Below, piece by piece: positions 10,889-22,900 of a DNA stretch of 64,000 nt; position 1 is the stretch's first letter; the number at the start of each line of letters is the position of its first letter. Made by a program: the position numbers and the translations under genes. The stretch is from the NCBI GenBank assembly GCA_019454045.1, contig SKCR01049633.1:124001-188000 (forward strand), written 5' to 3'. This stretch comes from Zanthoxylum bungeanum. Taxonomy: Eukaryota; Streptophyta; Magnoliopsida; Sapindales; Rutaceae. Under the pieces are notes generated by a model. That model was not told the origin of the DNA and did not search any database. It saw only the letters and a program-made list of their open reading frames with translations.

Positions 10889-12624
10889 TGTAAGTGTTCC
10901 TAGAACATGCCAAGGATCTCTAAGAGTGATTCGTGTGTGAATTTTACCAAAGGAAGTTGCGAAATACTTACATTGGTTTGGATGAATTTGAAAATTTTTC
11001 TTTGAAGATGGAAGCTCTAAGCTTTCTATAAGTGTTCCAACACTTAGGTGAGTCTCCCTATAGTGAGGTTGAGTGTTGATATTGGTTTGAGTGTTATATA
11101 GGCAAAGCCAAGCTTACTTTTAATAAATCAAATCCAAAATTTTAAGCCTAACCACTTCCATCATATGTCTAACATATGATGTAAGTGAAGTGGGTCCCAC
11201 CACTTTTCAATTCTAAATTTAAGTCAGCTAAATCAACACGCAACTTCGCTCGGGACCGGGTTCGTTTAATTCCTAACTAAACAAATTTTCCATTGCGATG
11301 TAATTAAATCTAATTTAAATAAATAATAATGCCTAGCAAAATTATTACGAAAGTCGCTTACGAATTAATTCTAAATTAATTCGTTCACTCGAATTAAAAT
11401 CCAATTTTAATTTCGCTTTGAAATCTGATTTCATTTAATATATCTAATATATTATTTAATCTATTAATTACAAATTAATCATTCTCTCTCTTCTATCTGA
11501 ATTTTATCCCAGATAAATTTTGCCGCAATTAATCCCTGATTAATTTCTCTCTCTCATAATTAATCCCAGATTAATTCTGTTCGAGTCAATTGTCATCGGT
11601 GAATCTTTGGGAGGCAACCCAAGAGATCCCTGGATATATTGGCAGTAAATACGATCGTCAGACTATCCGAATACGTGCGTACCTGGTACCACGTTCTTAT
11701 CGATTTACAAGACATGGTTGGCTTCTAGCAAAGCACTGTGCCTACCCAATTCTCCAGAAATATTCTTTTAAGGAATACAAGATCTTTGACAGGCGTAGTA
11801 TACATAATATTGCATATTACGATCCAGTATCTAATACCACATGCTAGGCTTGGGGATAGAGTTGTGTCTGCCCCGTACAAAGCATATATCAGATCACGAG
11901 CAACTAGTCTCTTTATGATCGAAAAGTTATGACCTAGTCACACTTTCCCGATGGCTATAACACTATAGAGTACCAGTTTTATATCCCTACGTGATCATCA
12001 TCTCCATATGACTGAAGTGATACTTCCATCTTGACATCACACCCAATACACTACGATTCTCAGTAAACCAGAAGAGGCGTACACATAACCTGTTAAAGCC
12101 TCGGACAACCAAAACCAAAGTATACTGATTGTCGCAAGTATTAGCGATGCAAGTCTCAGGTTAAGACCATGTACACATACCCTGATTCGGATTCCCATAG
12201 ACACATAGTCATACTAACAATGGGATTTCGAGGGGTCTATCCAGAGCGAAGCTGTTCCCGTACCATCGGCAAACAGAACCTCCTATCATACTTTCATAAG
12301 TATCCAATATTTAAATATATGAGAACTATGCTGTTAAGCTTCCATAACGCGCACAAGTGGAATACTAGCCTATTCTGCATTATCGATGTCCAGTCTCGAT
12401 AATACTACGACTAGAGATATTTAATGATTAAACCTTACGTGGATTAATACTGTCTCATATCTTATTAATCTGGTACTAATCATATGGACTTTTATCATTT
12501 ATATATCCAGGTAATCCAATTACAAATGATAAAAGAGCAATTTCATTTGTCGCATAGTTAATTTTGTACAAGAACACCATGTTCTTTACAAAATAGTGAT
12601 GTTATGGGTCATAATTATCCAACA
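10889..12624 (-). mobile_element. Element A 5' LTR
   Basis: A 1736-bp LTR, TGTTGGATAATT... on the minus strand from 12624, ending ...ACACTTACA at 10889 next to the PBS. It contains the palindrome series (11340-11580) and a TATA box at 11093-11100. Its partner is the damaged LTR at 2437-4864. It is inserted in the LTR of element R (right flank TTTAC). Confidence 0.92.
11093..11100 (-). promoter_or_regulatory. Likely TATA box of element A 5' LTR
   Basis: The minus strand reads TGCCTATATAACAC, the best TATA match in the LTR 3' part. It lies about 200 bp from the LTR end, a plausible place for U3/R. No start site can be proven from sequence. Confidence 0.45.
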
Positions 12625-12737
12625 TTTACAATATGCAATTTAAATCAAAACAATTGATAAATGAACAATGTATCTTTTATTCTAAAAGATAATTCTGTTT
12701 ACACATTACATGAAGCTCTATGGCATATATCCTAACA
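12625..12737 (-). mobile_element. Element R 3' LTR fragment
   Basis: It starts on the minus strand TGTTAGGATATATGCC at 12737, right after the polypurine tract (plus-strand ATCTCCCATTTTC, 12738-12750). Only 113 bp remain before element A's LTR begins. The sequence is unlike the LTRs of the main family or of G, so R is a third copia family. Confidence 0.75.
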
Positions 12738-12778
12738 ATCTCCCATTTTCAGTAGAGCAAATGAGACATGTCATGTAA

Positions 12779-13258
12779 TCATAGACCCTCTAGGTGACCT
12801 TCAAACACTTTAGCTAACAATGTCTTTGTAAACAGATCAGCCAAGTTCTTTGTGGATGCAATATTCGTGACATAAACGTCTCTTCCCTGCACTATCTCCC
12901 TAATAAGAATATATTTTCTCTCTATATGCTTTCCCATTTTTTGGCTTCTTGGTTTTCTGGAGTTCGCCACTGTAGAACTATTATCGCAATAAAGTGTGAG
13001 TGGTTTATTTATATCTGGAACAACTTCCAGATCTCCCAAGAATTTTTGGAGCCTGACTACTTCCTTAGCTGCTTCACAAGCTGCTACGTACTCAGCCTCC
13101 GTAATGGAGTCAACAATACAAGATTGCCTTATACTCATCCACAGAATAGCCTCACCACCTAGGATAAACACTAATCCCAATGTTGATTTCCTGGAATCGA
13201 CATCCGTCTGAAAATCAAAGTCTGTACATCTTATGAGGATTATACCTCACAATAATAT
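12779..13258 (-). pseudogene. Element R RNase H, 3' end of copia pol
   Basis: From about 13258 down to the stop at 12779 the minus strand encodes a continuous RNase H C-terminal part. In order it has TDFDFQTD (first catalytic Asp region), SRKST, TEAEYVAACEAAKEVV (catalytic Glu), YCDNSSTVA (catalytic Asp), KHIERKY, VYVTNIAS and an ADLFTK tail. The visible portion is about 155 residues; everything upstream is cut off by element B at 13259. The residues look intact, so this fragment is better kept than the same domain in A, C, D, E or F, but it is only a stump. Confidence 0.9.
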
Positions 13259-15188
13259 TGTTGGATAATTATGACCCATAACATCATTATTTTGTAAATA
13301 ATATGGTGTTCTTGTACAAAATTAACTATGTGACAAAGGAAATTGCTCTTTTATCATTTGTAATTGGATTATCTGGATATATAAATGATAAAAGTGCATA
13401 TGATTAATACCAGATTAATAAGATATAAGACAGTATTAATCTACTAAGGTTTAATCATTAAATATCCATAGTCGTAGTATTATCGAGACTTGACATCGAT
13501 AATGCGGAATAGGCTAGTATTACACTTGTGCGCGTTATGGAAGCTTAACGGCATAGTTATCATATATTTGGGTATTGGATACTCATGCAAGTGTAATAGG
13601 ACGTTCTGTTTACAGATGGTACGGAAACAGCTTCGCTCTGGATAGACCCCTCAAAATCCCATTGGTAGTATGACTATGTGTCTTTGGGAATTCGAATCAG
13701 GGTAGGTGTACATGGTCTTAACCTGAGACTTGCATCGCTAATACTTGCGACAATCAGTATACTTTGATTTTGGTCGTCCGGGGCTTTAACAGGTTCTGTG
13801 TACTCCTCTTTTAGGTATACTGAGAATCGTAGTGAATTGGGTGTGATGTCAAGATGGAAGTATCACTTCAGTCATATGGAGATGATGATTATGCAGAGAT
13901 ACATAACTGGTACTCTATAGTGCTATAGCCATCGGGAAAGTATGACTAGGTCATGACTTTCCGATCATAAAGAGACTAGTTGCTAGTGATTCGATATATG
14001 CTTCGTATAGGGCAGACACAACTCCAGCCCCAGGCCTACCATGTGGTATCAGATACTGGATCGTAATACGCAATACTATGTATATTACGCTTGTCAAAGA
14101 TCTTGTATTCCTTAAAAGAATATTTCTGGAGAATTGGGTAGGCACGGTGCTTTGCTAGAAGTCAACAATGTCTTGTAAATCGATAAGAATGTGGTACCGG
14201 GTACGCACGTATTCGGATAGTCCGATGATCGTATTTACTGCCAACATATCCAGGGATCTCTTGGGTCGCCTCCCAAAGAATCACCGATGATAATTGACTC
14301 GAACAGAATTAATCTGGGATTAATTATAAGAGAGAAAATTAATCTGGGATTAATTACGACAAGATTTAATATGTGAATAATTAATAGAGAGAGAATTAAT
14401 CTGGGATTAATTCGTGAAGAAGAGAGAACGCGATTAATTTCGAATTAATCGGTAAAATAAATTTAATAGTTAAATTGGTTTTTTCTATTTAATTTATTTA
14501 ATTGTGCCAAAATAATATATTGGATATATTAATTGAAATTGGATTTCAATGCGGAATTAAAATTGGATTTTAATTCGTGCAAACGAATTAATTTAGAATT
14601 AATTCGTAAGCGACTTTTGTAATAATTTTGCTAGGTATTATTATTTAATTAAATTGGATTTAATTATGTCGCAACGAAATAATTCGTTTATTCAGAATTA
14701 AATGAACCCGGGCCCGAGCGAAGTTGCGTGTTGAGTTAGCCGACTTAAATTTCGAATTTAAAAGTGGTGTGGCCCACTTCACTTACATCAACATGATAGA
14801 CATGTGATGGAAGTGGTTAGGCTTGAGTGAAAGCTTGGCTTAACTTGTAAATTACTCAAACCAATTTTGATTTAGAAAATGCATATACCAATTTGGAAGT
14901 TGACTTTTGATTATTGTTTTTAGAAAACAAAATATCAAAAACACAAATTCTCTCTCTTTTCTCCCTCTGGTGCCGTGAGTTCTTCTTTCTTTCTTGAAGT
15001 TTTGTTGCAAAATTTACTGGTTGCTAGCACTAAGTATTGGAAACACTAAACAAAGCTTGAAGCTTCAACATTCTAGGAGAATTTTTGAAATTCCTCAACC
15101 GATCATTGTAAGTATTTCCGTAACTTCTTTGATTAATTCAGACAATAATCACGCTTAAGGATCCCGTGACATGTCTATGACACTAACA
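13259..15188 (+). mobile_element. Element B 5' LTR
   Basis: A 1930-bp LTR, TGTTGGATAATTATGACCC to ...CACTAACA, followed by a PBS. It belongs to the same subtype as A's LTR. The palindrome series is very clear at 14300-14605: three TTAATCTGGGATTAATT units, then ATATATTGGATATATT, GAAATTGGATTTC, TTAAAATTGGATTTTAA and TTAATTTAGAATTAATT. It is inserted into pol of element R (left flank AATAT). Its 3' partner is not in the window. Confidence 0.92.
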
Positions 15189-15189
15189 A

Positions 15190-15201
15190 TGGTATCAGAG
15201 C
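15190..15201 (+). other. Element B primer-binding site
   Basis: TGGTATCAGAGC one base after the LTR end, the standard initiator-Met tRNA site. Confidence 0.93.
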
Positions 15202-17107
15202 GGTTTCTAAGCCTGATTTGGATTTAGGGTTCTTGGACTTTATTTGGGGATTTTGTGCTTAGAGCTTATAAATTTCTAAATTGGTAATTTGGTTGTGTTT
15301 GGATGATGATGAATTGGATTTGTGTATCTTTGATTTTGAGAAAAATTGATTAGATTAATTTTCCCCAAATCTCCTCACATGGCCGAATATAAGCCCTAGA
15401 AAATGCTCATGTTAAATTTTCAATTTTGACAATTAGATATGTTAAAAGCATGAAATGAATATTGATTATTGATTTAATTGGATTGAAATCAAAATTGGGT
15501 GTTATTTCATGTAATTGCCGTGAGCCTATAGCATGTTGTGGAATTGCTTTTGCCCCAGTTTTGTGTTGGACATGAATTTGGGAATTATGCATGATTAATT
15601 AGATTAAATTGATGTTTTGGAAACATTAGGTTAATTAATTAATTATGGTGATTGCACTTTAAATGAATTATTATGTAATTTGGAATGATATATTAATTTA
15701 AATTGTTGTAATTGGGCTTAATGGGCTTGGTTGAGCCAAGTTTGGTTTTGGTCAATTTGGTTGGATCCAATTGGGCCTAAACCATTTCCATAAAGTCCAA
15801 AGTATGACATTGAGCCTTTAATAATTAATTGGGCCTAATGGGCCAAATTTGATTCTATGGCATATGGTGATTCATATTGGCCTAGGCATTATGGGTTAGA
15901 TCCATTTTGGCCAAAAGCCCAAGCCTAAAGAATTAATTAAAAGCCCATTGGACTTTAATTAAAAAGTATTGGATACTAATTGGGCCTTTGAGACCCATGT
16001 AGATTGGATTTGGAATCCAAGTCTAAAAGACACTTTTAAAAGTGTAATTATTTAATTTGGAATTAAATATAAATTAGTATTGAATATAATTTAAATTGGA
16101 TTTAAAATTGTAGTTCGATATAATTCGAGAATATGTACTTTGAGTATTTATTCTTAAACGAGTTGGACTCACGCAAATCAAATCGTTGTTTGAACATTGG
16201 ATGTTCATTAATAAAAGATTAATTAATTGGATTAGATTGATTGAATAACATGCTTTGTGTGAATACTTGGATTTATGAATGAATAATGTATATCAGATGG
16301 ATATTAGAAAGGTGGGGGCAATTTTGGAAATTATTGTAATAAATTTAGAATTTATTGAATTGGACCTGTGTGTCCAGCCTATTATCTCCTTATCTCATTT
16401 TATTTCTCATCTCACCAATTCCCCTCAATGTAAATGAGGTTTCTTTAGAAGTATTATGCAATTGTGTAGAAGTAAGAATAATGCTAGTAGGAGAGAGGAA
16501 AATGAGAGATTTGTTCTAGGAACAAATTTGTTATATATCCATCCGCATATCATTATTAATTTATTTCGCGCCTTATTATGCTTTTAGAATGCATGCTTAA
16601 GGGTGTATGATGAGACCTAATTAAAAATAATAAATTGGTTGCCAAATCACGACAAAAACCCTCATTTTAAATTAAGTGTTTTTCCTTGTATTGAGTGATT
16701 ATCTCTCAAGATCCAAGATTGGCATTGGTTTGTTGGCCAAAGTTAAGAGCTTTTTCCATCGCGGATGTGTTTGAATCACGAAAGTTTTTTTCCATATCGT
16801 ACGTCTTGGGCAAGTTATGATTTGTTGGCCAAAGTCAAGGTCACTTCTTATTCATCGACCTCGATTACGAAGCTTTCCAACTGTCAATGGATCACGCTTA
16901 ACTGGTTTCATTAAGCTTGTTGAGCCAAAGCCAAGGCTTAGTTGATTCAGAGGAAAAAGGTTAGGGAATATATTGGATATATTGGCATATATTGGATATA
17001 TATTTCGGACTTGGAGGTTCACCTACTGGATCTAGAAATTGGATGGGATCCAATTGATCTTAGAGATCTACCTAGTTAAGTTTCATACAGCTTGTTGGCC
17101 AAAGTCA
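15202..17107 (+). other. Element B leader, truncated
   Basis: The non-coding leader matches A's leader in opposite orientation. TGGGCC/TGGGCT boxes cluster at 15715-15990, and TTGGCCAAAGTCAA-type motifs lie at 16730, 16821, 16918 (variant) and 17092. Homology stops at 17107, in the middle of the fourth motif, so gag, pol and the 3' LTR of B are absent. No gene is seen. Confidence 0.8.
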
Positions 17108-18017
17108 TGTATGCATTTTTACTTACATGGCTCGCCAGCTGCCACCGAACTTACCTGCTGCTTTGAGATGCTTCGAACTGAGTTGATTTGGTGACGATGG
17201 TTCATCCCTGCAAGATGCTGCGATCTATAGGATTCATTACCGAACTGAGCTGATGTAATACGATGGTTCATTTTCGAACCTTACTGATGTGAGATGATGG
17301 TTCATTTCCGAACCATTACTGAGGCTGAGATTATGGTCCATTTCCGAACCGTTCCTAATGAGAGACGGTCCATTTCCGAATCGTTACTTGATAGGTGGTT
17401 CATTTTCGAACCATTACTGGTGTGGGGTGGTGGTCCATTACTAATGAGAGATGGTCCATTTCTGAACCATTACTTGATAGGTGGTTCATTTCCGACCGTT
17501 ACTGATGAGAGATGGTTTATTTCTGAACCGTTACTGATGAGAGAATGGTCCATTTTTGAACAGTTACTTGATAGGTGGTTCATTTCCGAACCGTTAATGA
17601 TGAGAGATGGTTCATTTCCGAACCGTTCCTGATGAGAGATGGTCCATTTCTGAACTGTTACTTGCTGAGATGGTAGTCCATTTCCGAACCGTTACTGATG
17701 AGAGATTGTTCATTTCTGAACCATTGCTGATGAGAGATGGTTCTTTTTTGAACCGTTACTGAGTTGAGATGGTTCATTTTTGAACCGTTACTAAGTTGAG
17801 ATGGTTCATTTTTGAACCGTTCCTGAGTTAAGATGGTGGTCCATTTCTGAACCGTTACTTGCTGAGATGGTGGTCCAATTCCGAACCGTTACTGATTCGC
17901 TCGTCTTTGCCGCTTTTTCCTTTTTTATTCGAAACCTCTGAACACAAAAATACAAATTGCATGTATATGATGTGTATGCATGTATGCATAGATGCATTCC
18001 CTATTCCGATGGGTTAG
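17108..18017. repeat. 32-bp minisatellite, about 20 copies
   Basis: From about 17262 to 17900 a unit of 31-36 bp repeats about 20 times. Its core is GGTTCATTTCCGAACC followed by GTTACTGATGAGAGAT. Each core is an inverted repeat (GGTTC...GAACC). Variants GGTCC and GAATC or TTTTT loops alternate. Degraded copies may extend left to about 17150. The last 100 bp (17900-18017) are unique with a TATGCATG-rich patch. No other element copy here carries it. The open frame at 17294-17632 is only the repeat read through. Its origin, host or another element, is unknown. Confidence 0.88.
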
Positions 18018-19472
18018 TGTAAGGTTTATATCTAGGTCCCAAGATCAAACAAGACATGAAATCATGTGTGAATACATCAACGGAGGTAGCGGAATACTCA
18101 CATCGATCGGTTGAGAGACGCGGCAAGCAACAAAACTTGAAAAACCCCACTGTTTTGGGCGTGAACTGCAGTGAAGAAGTTCACTGTTTTGGCTTCAAAT
18201 TTGGTCCTTCGTCAAGCTCCAAGCTTCGTCGAACGGATCCCGCCTCATGGGTGAACCTCCCTAACACCTTCGCAAGTCTCGTAAGTGTGCTAGCACTTGT
18301 GTTTTGCAAAAAAACACACTCATTGCTCCCCTTAAAGCTCACGGCAGTGAGCTGTGAAGAAGAAGAAAATGAAGCCCTTTTGGGCGTGAGAAAGAGAGAA
18401 GAATTGAAGGAAGTGTGTAATGGTTGACTTGATAAATGAATTACCAAAATTTGCTTTATATATTTTCCAAAAATTACAAAGCATTTACCATTTAAAATAT
18501 CAAATAAAATAAATGGTATGGCTTTCTCAACCACCAACACTATTCCAACAACTTACATCAACTATTCATTTTACTTTAATAAAGTGATGTGTGTCTTTCA
18601 ATCAATCAATCACATCAATCAATCATATCACTCAAAGTGACATTTGATTTGACGCTTGATGTGACGAATGATTTGACGCTTGATGTGACTTGCGTCGCCG
18701 CACTCGAATTCGAAATACGAATGCGCTCGCAATCACACTTGGGCTCGGGTTCACTAATTCTTAATTAGCGAATTTTCCGTCACGTCGTAATTAAATGATT
18801 ACGCCTAGCGTATTCACTATTTACGTCGCTAACGAATTAATTCTAAATTAATTCGTTTGCCCGAATTAAAATCTAATTTTAATTTCGCGTCGAAATCTAA
18901 TTTCATTTAATATATCGAATATATTAATTTACCGATTAATTCCAAATTAATCATTCTCTCTCTTTAGACGATATTTTATCCCAGATAAAATATCTCCGTA
19001 ATTAATCCTAGATTAATTTTCAATTTCTTCTATATAATCCCAGATTATTAATGAGGGCGAGTTATGCGTCATCGGTGCATTATCGGGAAGCGACCCATGA
19101 GATCCCCGGATAATTCGGCAGTAAATACGGTCGTTGGAGTATCCGAATCACGTACGTACCAAGTACTACGCTCTACCGATTTACGAGACAAGATCGGCTT
19201 CTAGCAAAGCACGAAGTCTACAAAATTCTCCGGTCATATTCCTCTAAGAATATTTAAGATCTATATGAAGCGTAGTATACCAAGTATTGTGTATATCGGC
19301 CCAGTATCGGATCGTCACGTGCTAGGGCTGGGGCTGGATAAGTGTCTGCCCCGTCCGAAGCACATGTCGGATGTCTGGTAACTAGTCTCTATAATCGGAT
19401 ATACATGACCTTGTCATAATATCCCGATGGCCGGCCAGCACTTAAGAGCACTAATACTGTATCCTGCGTGAC
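18018..19472 (-). mobile_element. Element C 3' LTR, part 1
   Basis: It begins TGTAAGGTTTATATCTAGG and is nearly identical to 35872-37032. It ends at ...GCGTGAC where element D begins, and continues at 29407. It includes TGACG repeats (about 18650-18690) and the palindrome series (about 18830-19050). The 123-residue frame at 18056-18427 runs antisense to the element and is not considered a gene. Confidence 0.9.
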
Positions 19473-21527
19473 TGTTAGGTTTATTTCTAGGTCCCAAGAT
19501 CAAACAAGCAATGAAATATATGTGTGAACACATCAACGGAGGTAGCGGAATACTCACATCGATCGGTTGAGACGAATCGGCAACAAACGAAGTTGATTTT
19601 TCCCTTGCAACAAAAACGCAACTGCAGTTCACTGTCCACAAAATCAGATTTTTGAGTTGGGAAATGGAGCTCCAAGCTTCATCGAATGGTTCCCGGCTCA
19701 TGGGTGAACTTCCCTACCACCTTCGCAAGTCTCTCGGAGTGCTAGCTCTTCTTGATTTTGCCACAAAATCAAGCACATTGCTTCCCAAACTCACGCCCAA
19801 AATGAAGAAACCAGTGAGCATTTTTACTGCCCATTTGGGCGTGAATGATGATGGAGAAAGAGAGGAGGGAAAGTGTGTATTGGTTGGTGAAACCTTTTCC
19901 AAAAAGGTTTATATATTTTTACCATAAAAAATATAAATTATTTACCAAATAAAAAACCAAATAATTAAATGGTAAATGCTCCCACCAACTTACACTATTT
20001 CAATCACACATCAACTATTCATTTTACTTTAATAAAGTGATGTGTGTCTTTCAATCAATCAATCACATCAATCAATCACATCACTCAAAGTGACATTTGA
20101 TTTGATGATTGATGTGACGAATGATTTGACGCTTGATGTGACTTGCGTTGCCGCACTCGAATTCCAAATATGAATGCGCTCGCAATCACACTCGGGCTCG
20201 GGTTCGCTAATTCCCAATTAGCGAGTTTTCCGTTGCGTCGTAATTAAATGATTACGCCTAGCGAATTCACTATTCACGTCGCTAACGAATTAATTCGTTC
20301 GCCCGAATTAAAATCTAATTTTAATTCCGCGTCGAAATCTAATTTCGTTTAATATATCAAATATATTAATTTACCGATTAATTCCAAATTAATCATTCTC
20401 TCTCTTTTAGACGATATTTTATCCTAGATAAAATATCTCCGTAATTAATCCTAGATTAATTTTCTCTCTCATCAAATTAATCCCAGATTAATAAATGTGC
20501 GAGTCATGCGTCATCGGTGGATCACTGGGAAGCGACCAATGAGATCCCCGGATATGTTGGCAGTAAATACGGTCGTCGGAGTATCCGAATCACGTACGTA
20601 CCAAGTACTACGTTCTACCGATTTACGAGACAAGGTTGGCTGCTAGCAAAGCACCAAGTCTACCCAATTCTCCGGTCATATTCATCTAAGAATATTTAAG
20701 ATCTATATCAAGCGTAGTATACCAAGTATTATGTATATCGGCCCAGTATCGGATAGTCACGTGCTAGGGCTGGGGCTGGATAAGTGTCTGCCCCGTCCGA
20801 AGCACATATCGGATGTCTGGTAACTAGTCTCTATAATCGGATATACATGACCTTGTCATAATATCCCGATGGCCGGCCAGCACTTAAGAGCACTAATTCC
20901 GTATCCTGCGTGACATCATCTCCACTATGACTGGAGTGATACTTCCGTCTTGACATCACACCCAATACTCTACGATTCTCAATATACCCAGCATTGGCGT
21001 ACACAGAACCGGTTAGAGTCCTAGACGACCTCAACTAAAGTATATTGATTGTCGTAAGCATTAGCGGTGCAAGTCTCAGGTTAAGATCATACACACCTAC
21101 CCTGATGTCGGACTCCTATAGACACATAGTCATAATACCAATGGGATTCCGAAGGGTCTATCCAAAGCGAAGCTGTTTCCCGTACCATCGGTGAAACACA
21201 ACCTCCTATCGCACTTGCATGAGTATCTAATACCCAAATATATGAGAACTATGCTGTTGTGCCCTCACAACGCGCACAAGTGCAATACTAGCCTATTCCG
21301 CATTATCGATGTCCAGTCTCGATAATACTACGACTAGGGATATTTAATGATTAATCCTTCGTGGACTGATATTGTCTCATATCATCTCAATCCAGGAACT
21401 AATCATATGGACCTCTCTTCATTTATATATCTAAGGTGATCTAATCACAAATGATGAGAGTGCAATTTCCTTGTCACATAGTTAATTTGTACAACAACAC
21501 TATGATCTGTACAAATAGTATCCAACA
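19473..21527 (-). mobile_element. Element D 3' LTR
   Basis: It runs from TGTTAGG at 19473 to ...TCCAACA at 21527, next to the polypurine tract. It carries the TGACG repeats at about 20100-20145 and the palindrome series at about 20280-20500. About 18 bp near the right end (a GACGCTATGGGTC stretch) are missing compared with the 5' LTR. Confidence 0.92.
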
Positions 21528-22000
21528 ATCTCCCACTTGGCACAAAGCCAGTCACTCAAGTGTCCTACACCCGAACTATGTACGGTTTGCTTAAATTTGC
21601 TGAGGAAAGGTTTTCGTCAGTGGATTTGCATGATTATCGTCTGACGCGATTTATACGATCATCACATCGCCACGATGTATGATCCGAACGAATCAGATGA
21701 ATATAGAAGTATATATCTGGATCGTCGATGAGACCTTTAATTCTTTAGACTGTACTGACGCCCAGCTCAGCGGCTAACAGAATTATATCTAATCTAATTA
21801 GATTTATTTTCGATCCAAATGGCTTCTATTGCTGCCTCAGCCGCAACAATAATCCGCATTTGTTGTTTATTCGGCAACAGTATCTTGCTCGGAAGATTTC
21901 CAGCTCACTGTCCCGTTATTCAAACTTTATAGTACCGCAGTATTTAACTGTTTGGAAACTTGCAGCAGTGATCCCAGTCACTTCAAGTTCTCCTTCTCCA
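21528..22000 (-). pseudogene. Element D RNase H remnant
   Basis: This is the 3' end of pol, starting at the polypurine tract ATCTCCCACTTGG (21528-21540 on plus). An A-A-E-A-A-I-E-A-I-W-like segment is visible near 21815-21850 on the minus strand, and an ADPLTK-like tail near 21600-21640. It is broken by stops and small indels. Confidence 0.72.
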
Positions 22001-22900
22001 TAGCTTAAGACAACATCTTTAGTTCTCTGAGATACTAACAGATGTTCTTAACTTCAATCCAGTGACTATCACTTGGATTGACCCGATTGTGACTCCATAT
22101 GCTCAAAGCGTATGAGACACCATATCAAGTACATTTTAAATGTACAATTTCCCAGAGAGTGTTAACAACTCCAAATCTATCCCAGTAGATCTTTATTCCT
22201 TGAATAAATGTTGTTACTCTCCAGAATTCTACGGAGAATATCTACGAAAGCCAAGCTTTCACCAATTGCTTTATGGGAATTTCATTATCAGTGCTCTCCC
22301 ACTAACCTCCTTATATACACAAGAATCATTTCGTTTTGAATCAAATCATAAACCATTATGATTATTTCAAAATGTCAGTTCCAAGAACCTTATGCTTGCT
22401 TCAATCCAAACATGGATCGAATAACCCGCAAACCTTGTTTGTCGGTTATACAAAATCGTCAGGATGTTGTAAGTATCCTCCAAGAGGTTTCCTTTTCAGG
22501 AAAGCGATTTTGATCATTAACTGACACATTTCATAAATGAAATGTACATCTTTAGCAAACATTATCCAAATGGATTTACCATGGCAACAGGTAAAAGGTT
22601 AAACCGTAATCAACACAATGTTGATAACGATACCTTTCCGTCACAAGCCTAGCTTTGTACGTTGGTATGTTGCCATCCATGTATGTCTTCCTTGAAGACG
22701 ATTACAATACCAATAGGCATAATGCCTTGCGGTACATCAACTAGTATCCAAACATAGTTGTTATACATGGAATCCATTTCAGACTCATGGCACTTTTCCA
22801 TAATAGGGAGTCGATACCTTGTATCACTTCTTTAAAAAGTAGTCGGCTGATATACCTCCATAAGATTGACATCTTTATGAGGTGAGATCAGAAACCCATA
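22001..22900 (-). pseudogene. Element D RT remnant lacking the YVDD segment
   Basis: It aligns with A's RT. Segments for the N-terminal MDSMY/VW region (about 22730-22790), the ARL region (about 22640-22700) and the SMFGLKQA-like turn (about 22400-22430) can be followed. Near 22283-22293 about 40 bp that encode the catalytic loop in A are absent, with the same junction as in C. The deletion removes both catalytic aspartates, so no repair of stops would give an active enzyme. Confidence 0.82.

Larger units (their letters stand above)
2437..12624 (-). mobile_element. Element A, near full-length copia LTR retrotransposon
   Basis: This is a minus-strand element: 5' LTR at 10889-12624, PBS at 10876-10887, leader, gag, PR, IN, RT, RNase H, polypurine tract at 4865-4876 and 3' LTR at 2437-4864. 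The 3' LTR has lost about 275 bp of its outer end and is interrupted by a half-LTR at 3157-4148. The right edge sits in the LTR of element R. The left target duplication is lost, so insertion cannot be confirmed by TSD. Coding is decayed, but this copy keeps more catalytic residues than C, D, E or F. Confidence 0.88.

Noticed and set aside
12779..13180. Independent or domesticated RNase H gene
   Set aside because: It ends at a polypurine tract and an LTR edge and is cut upstream by element B, so it is a copia stump.
17294..17632. 112-residue frame with internal repeats (WFISEPL)
   Set aside because: It is the minisatellite read in one frame. Units vary in length, so no frame is kept through the array.
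17262..17900. Possible CRISPR array
   Set aside because: There are no unique spacers between repeats, the units are contiguous and degenerate, and the surroundings are a plant retrotransposon landscape.
17108..17992. Possible TG...CA element holding the minisatellite
   Set aside because: TG at 17108 and CA near 17992 exist, but the flanks (AGTCA and TTCCC) do not match, so there is no target duplication.
18056..18427. A 123-residue plus-strand frame, repeated almost unchanged at 35910-36281
   Set aside because: Both lie antisense inside the two LTRs of element C, so the repeat is explained by LTR identity. The opposite strand is also open and no domain is recognisable.
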